Origin: Bacteroidota bacterium
GTDB taxonomy: Bacteria > Bacteroidota > Bacteroidia > Bacteroidales > SZUA-534
Assembly (NCBI GenBank): GCA_003250355.1
Contig: QKGS01000087.1
Span: 105,939-169,938 of the forward strand
Direction of reading: 5' to 3'
DNA: 64,000 nucleotides
Shown: piece after piece, positions 60,725-64,000 of the stretch
How positions within the stretch are numbered: position 1 is the stretch's first letter
How the letters are laid out: each line of letters starts with the position of its first letter
Made by a program: the position numbers and the translations under genes
Notes under the pieces: model-generated
The model's input: only the letters and a program-made list of their open reading frames with translations
What the model was told of the DNA's origin: nothing
Databases searched by the model: none

Positions 60725-63700
60725 TTATTCAACTAATACAGGGTTTGAGATAATTCGCTTTATCTTAGATTGTTTGCTATCATCCTTACTAATTTTATAG
60801 ATATGTCGATAGTTCAGCGGAGTACTTTCGGTAGGTGAACCATTAATCAATAATATGTTTCTATCATTAGCAAAGTTCAGGATTCCTTTCACATTATTAG
60901 GGTGTAATTTTCCAATTTCATCCATCATACAATGAAGTTTAAAATCTTTGAATTTCCTTGAAGCTCCCTCTTTAAATACATTCAGGAGCATAATGTTAAT
61001 CATGGCTTTAACTAAGACATCAGTGCCTTCTGAACCAACATTTGATAATTTTTCAACCCATCCGGTGTCGTTCCCATTTTCTTCAACTCTAAATGATAAT
61101 TCAAAAGAATCAGTTAATTGAATTACAGAATCCTTTACCTGATTTATTTCCCGAACCAGTTGTTTTAAAAGTTCAACTGCCTTCTCATTGTTTTTATCCT
61201 TATCAACACCTGAAAAAAGGTTGGCAGCCCCAAGGCTTAAGGAATTGTCATCGTTAAATTCCTTTATCTTCTTTAGTAACATTACAGCGGTATTCTTGCT
61301 GTCAGTAATATCTAATTCAATGTTGTTAATTGCTGTAACAAAGTTTTTTTGTCTGAAATCGGCATTTATTTTATTAATAATTTTCTTAATCTCACCTGTT
61401 TTGGAAATTAACATAGTAGTTTCTTTTCCAACTGAACTTATGATGTAGGCAAAACGCTCATTCGTCCTTTTTTCAAACTGGTTTATTTTACCCTCCTCAA
61501 TAAAGTCGCTTAACTCTTCTGCCCAATTTATAAATTCTTCTATCTCAATCAATTTAGATGGAAAATTGAATATATTTCCTTCTGAGAAGTGAGACAGCAA
61601 CTTGTCGATACTTTCCCTGAGTTCTTGATGTTTATTGGTTACTTTACTATTGTTATCTATAATATCGTCAATAATATCAACAGCCGTTTTGCTATTGCTT
61701 ATTGGCTGTATTGTACTTTTAGTGCTTTCTAAAAATTCGAGAGCTGATGAGCCTGATTGTTTGTTATATTTTTCCTCATCGGTTTGGAAACCAATAATCT
61801 TTGTTTCTATTTCATTTATGCTATCCTGAATGTCTGTAATTTTTTTGGAGAACGTAAGATGCAAAGCTGAGAACTCGTTTTGTGTATGTGTTAATTTTTC
61901 TTCAAGAACCTTTATTTCATTTTTAAAGTCTTTTTCTTTATCGAACAGCTCCCTTTTATCTTTATAATAATCACTTACTGTATTTCGATTTTCCTCAATA
62001 AAAGTTAACTCGTTACCCACAGTAATAATTTGCTTTTCAATTTCTGAAAGACGCCCGGTATCGGCTCCTTTGTTATCCAATTCATTGTTTCTTTCGGTTT
62101 TAAGGATAACAATCTTTTCAGCAATTAGCGTTTGCCTTTCTATTATTTGTTGTTGCAACTCCTGAATTTTAGCATTGTTCTCTGCTTTTAATTCATTGAT
62201 TCTTCTTGTCTTTTCCTTCTGTTTTATTTCTTTGTTCTTTCGAAGCTTAGCCTTACAGGTTTCATAATTATCATACGCTTCCTGTTTAATAACTATCGCT
62301 TTATCTATTTCAACTTGAATTTTCTCTATCGCATTAAGTTTTTCATTTAAAGCTTTATTTGTGAAACTGTTCTTATCCAATTCAAATTTCTCTATTTGCT
62401 TTGTCAATTGCTCACACAAATATTCAGCCTGTCTTGCTTTTTCTTTAAGTCCTTTTATTTTTGGCAGATTTCTACGTTGTATATTATCCAAATCCCTTTC
62501 TAATACAACTGTAATATCTTGTATATCTTTTTGATATTGTTCAATACTATCGTTTAACTTGGCCAACTCAAACCGAAAATTGTCTATGGTTTTAATTTTC
62601 AAATCAATCTCATTCAGGTTGATTTCAATGCCATAAAGTGAAGATGATTCATTATGCAGTTTTGGCGATAATCCATCCTGGAATAAGAGTTTTTCATCGA
62701 TAATTTTTCCAATTGTATTTTCCCAACCAGGCTTATTTTGATTTAACCACCCATAGAGAGAATCTTTGCTTTTGTTGATTCTATCTTCTGTTTCATTCTT
62801 TTGTAATCTTATTATATCTAGTTCTTCTTGTAATTTCTCCTTCTTTCGTTCAATGTTTTTTTCTATTTCCGACTTTTCGTAATTCCATTTGGTTTGCAGT
62901 GTCTCAACTTGTTGTTTGTAGCTAATAATATTGTTAGACTCTTCTTTGTAAGCTAGTTTCGCTTCGTTAATTGATTGAGTAGCCTGCTCGATTTCTTTCT
63001 CATAAAACTTGGTATGCTTTATTGTTACTTTTTGCTTTTCAAGATTATGAACATCTTCTTTTTTTCTATCAAGCTCAGTTTCTTTATCTTTTAATTCAGT
63101 TTCATGTTCACTTTCTAAGGCTTGAAAGAGCTTTTCATACTCACTATTTAAATCTGAGATAAATTTAACTTCTTCCTTTTCTATTTCAACTTTTTGAATA
63201 TCCTTTTGGTTTATAAAAGCATTTAGCTGATTCTCCTGCTCTTTAATGAGGGCTTCATATTTATTATTGATATCGCTAAACTTATTTGTAAGCAGGGTAC
63301 GTTCGTTTTTTAAAGACTCGAATTCCAACTTCTTTTCTTCATTAGCAGATACTCGTTTGATAAGCTCTGAAATATTAATGCTCTCGTAAAACTTCTTCTG
63401 GTTGGCGGCATCTTTTAACTTACCAGTTAACTGGCTTACACTCTCATTAATCTTAATTTTACGCTTTTCAAATAATTCCTTTTCGTAGTTGAGTTTTTGC
63501 TTCTCTGCATTGAGTAACTTTTCTTTATCTTCCTTTTGTAGGTGAAGTACTGGCTTTTCGGATTCAATTATTTCTAATCTGTATTTAAGAAATCCAGCTA
63601 ACGAGCTTTGCTCCCTTTTTAAATACCTGATTGCAGATAGTGTTTGAATAGAATTTTCGGCTTGCTTTTGAACTGAAGGGTAACGAAATCGCTTAATATC

Positions 63701-63871
63701 ATTTAATTCTGTTTCAAATCCTTTAAGGTGATGATTATACTGGTCTAAATCAATAGTTATGTGTTCATCTTCCATTGAAGAGATAATGGTTTGTTTTATC
63801 TCATTGGCATCCAGTTTTGTATTTAAGAAAACGTTTTGTATCGTTCGATAGATATTTGGTTCTACTACCAT
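60725..63871 (-). CDS. SMC/MukB-like coiled-coil ATPase, N-terminally truncated (no Walker A)
   Basis: 1048 residues. Almost all coiled coil (about 40-560 and 590-860). The C-terminal ATPase lobe has a signature-like SNVGSEGTDVLVKAM (about 940-955) and Walker B with the catalytic Glu in MMDEIGKLHP (about 983-992), followed by a D-loop-like segment. A complete SMC-like protein carries Walker A (GxxGxGKS/T) in an N-terminal lobe of about 150-200 residues; none is here. The start overlaps the stop of a transposase, so the head was probably removed by the insertion. Resembles JetC/MukB-type DUF3584 ATPases; likely a pseudogene as it stands. Confidence 0.7.
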   Translation of the reverse strand: MVVEPNIYRTIQNVFLNTKLDANEIKQTIISSMEDEHITIDLDQYNHHLKGFETELNDIKRFRYPSVQKQAENSIQTLSAIRYLKREQSSLAGFLKYRLEIIESEKPVLHLQKEDKEKLLNAEKQKLNYEKELFEKRKIKINESVSQLTGKLKDAANQKKFYESINISELIKRVSANEEKKLEFESLKNERTLLTNKFSDINNKYEALIKEQENQLNAFINQKDIQKVEIEKEEVKFISDLNSEYEKLFQALESEHETELKDKETELDRKKEDVHNLEKQKVTIKHTKFYEKEIEQATQSINEAKLAYKEESNNIISYKQQVETLQTKWNYEKSEIEKNIERKKEKLQEELDIIRLQKNETEDRINKSKDSLYGWLNQNKPGWENTIGKIIDEKLLFQDGLSPKLHNESSSLYGIEINLNEIDLKIKTIDNFRFELAKLNDSIEQYQKDIQDITVVLERDLDNIQRRNLPKIKGLKEKARQAEYLCEQLTKQIEKFELDKNSFTNKALNEKLNAIEKIQVEIDKAIVIKQEAYDNYETCKAKLRKNKEIKQKEKTRRINELKAENNAKIQELQQQIIERQTLIAEKIVILKTERNNELDNKGADTGRLSEIEKQIITVGNELTFIEENRNTVSDYYKDKRELFDKEKDFKNEIKVLEEKLTHTQNEFSALHLTFSKKITDIQDSINEIETKIIGFQTDEEKYNKQSGSSALEFLESTKSTIQPISNSKTAVDIIDDIIDNNSKVTNKHQELRESIDKLLSHFSEGNIFNFPSKLIEIEEFINWAEELSDFIEEGKINQFEKRTNERFAYIISSVGKETTMLISKTGEIKKIINKINADFRQKNFVTAINNIELDITDSKNTAVMLLKKIKEFNDDNSLSLGAANLFSGVDKDKNNEKAVELLKQLVREINQVKDSVIQLTDSFELSFRVEENGNDTGWVEKLSNVGSEGTDVLVKAMINIMLLNVFKEGASRKFKDFKLHCMMDEIGKLHPNNVKGILNFANDRNILLINGSPTESTPLNYRHIYKISKDDSKQSKIKRIISNPVLVE

Positions 63872-63999
63872 TTTAGTGGATAAAGGTCTAAACCGCCATG
63901 AAAAAATAGTATCGCACTTCTAAAATTTTCGAACAAACGATAGCCTCTTCCTATAAGTTTTATTTCTTGTATTTTCCCATTAAGTCTTTCTGCCATAGC
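63865..63999 (-). mobile_element. ISL3-like transposase, C-terminal fragment at the window edge
   Basis: In the minus-strand frame that ends at the TAG 63867-63865, the last 44 residues read AMAERLNGKIQEIK then GRGYRLFENFRSAILFF, the C-terminal pattern of DDE transposases of ISL3 type (N-x-x-AE-x-x-N-x-KI). The gene continues past the window. Its final codons overlap the first codons of the SMC-like gene, marking the insertion or deletion junction. Confidence 0.72.
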
Positions 64000-64000
64000 A

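Overview
The window is AT-rich and carries the marks of a Bacteroidota chromosome, most likely from the Bacteroidia/Marinilabiliales side; I cannot name a genus. The marks are repeated TAnnTTTG -7 promoter boxes, a type IX secretion C-terminal sorting domain, Bacteroidota-type LptD, NusB, YbbR, DUF3276 and DUF1573 proteins, and a stand-alone XseB. A C5-pathway heme cluster, a Crp/Fnr-type regulator and an indolepyruvate:ferredoxin oxidoreductase would suit an anaerobe or facultative anaerobe. I recognise no tRNA, rRNA or CRISPR array. No gap between genes exceeds 300 bases.

Layout. 1-9 kb: the end of exbD and a tonB-like gene, a lone response regulator divergent from a Crp-like regulator, uvrB, a DUF493 gene, an asymmetric ABC-F ATPase, a small membrane protein and a YgiQ radical-SAM gene. 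9-17 kb: pyk, a MITE-like palindromic element, cinA, and an envelope group (lptD, a peptidoglycan amidase, an MCE/MlaD protein). 17-22 kb: DUF3276, then nusB, a DUF1573 lipoprotein, yajC, ybbR, coaE and a TerB/DnaJ protein on one strand. 22-29 kb: a MobB-like NTPase, a GH2 lipoprotein and a 1220-residue BspA-like leucine-rich-repeat protein with a T9SS tail. 29-33 kb: iorA, iorB and an aminotransferase. 33-43.8 kb: a PAS histidine kinase, lipoproteins, a BadF-type sugar kinase, xseB, rluF, a TPR-like exported protein, a GT39-type membrane glycosyltransferase and a YycJ-type metallo-hydrolase.

43.8-54 kb is the heme block, all on the minus strand: guaA, hemA, hemC, hemD, hemB, hemL, then hipB-hipA, then hemE. 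It covers glutamyl-tRNA to coproporphyrinogen III. A HipBA toxin-antitoxin pair sits between hemL and hemE, and hemE starts about 10 nt after hipA. A 19-bp perfect inverted repeat lies just upstream of the hipB promoter. 54-57.7 kb holds larE, larC, larB and a UreH/NiCoT-type metal transporter, the maturation set for the nickel-pincer nucleotide cofactor, with no larA in view.

57.9-64 kb is an accessory, defence-like region on the minus strand. From the window edge inward it has the C-terminus of an ISL3-like transposase, a 1048-residue SMC-like coiled-coil ATPase that keeps its signature and Walker B motifs but has no Walker A, a TOPRIM protein of JetD type, and an AbiE-type antitoxin/toxin pair. 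The transposase stop overlaps the SMC-like start, so the SMC gene looks decapitated by an insertion. This remnant of a Wadjet-like SMC-TOPRIM system, together with hipBA inside the heme operon, is the most unusual content of the window.
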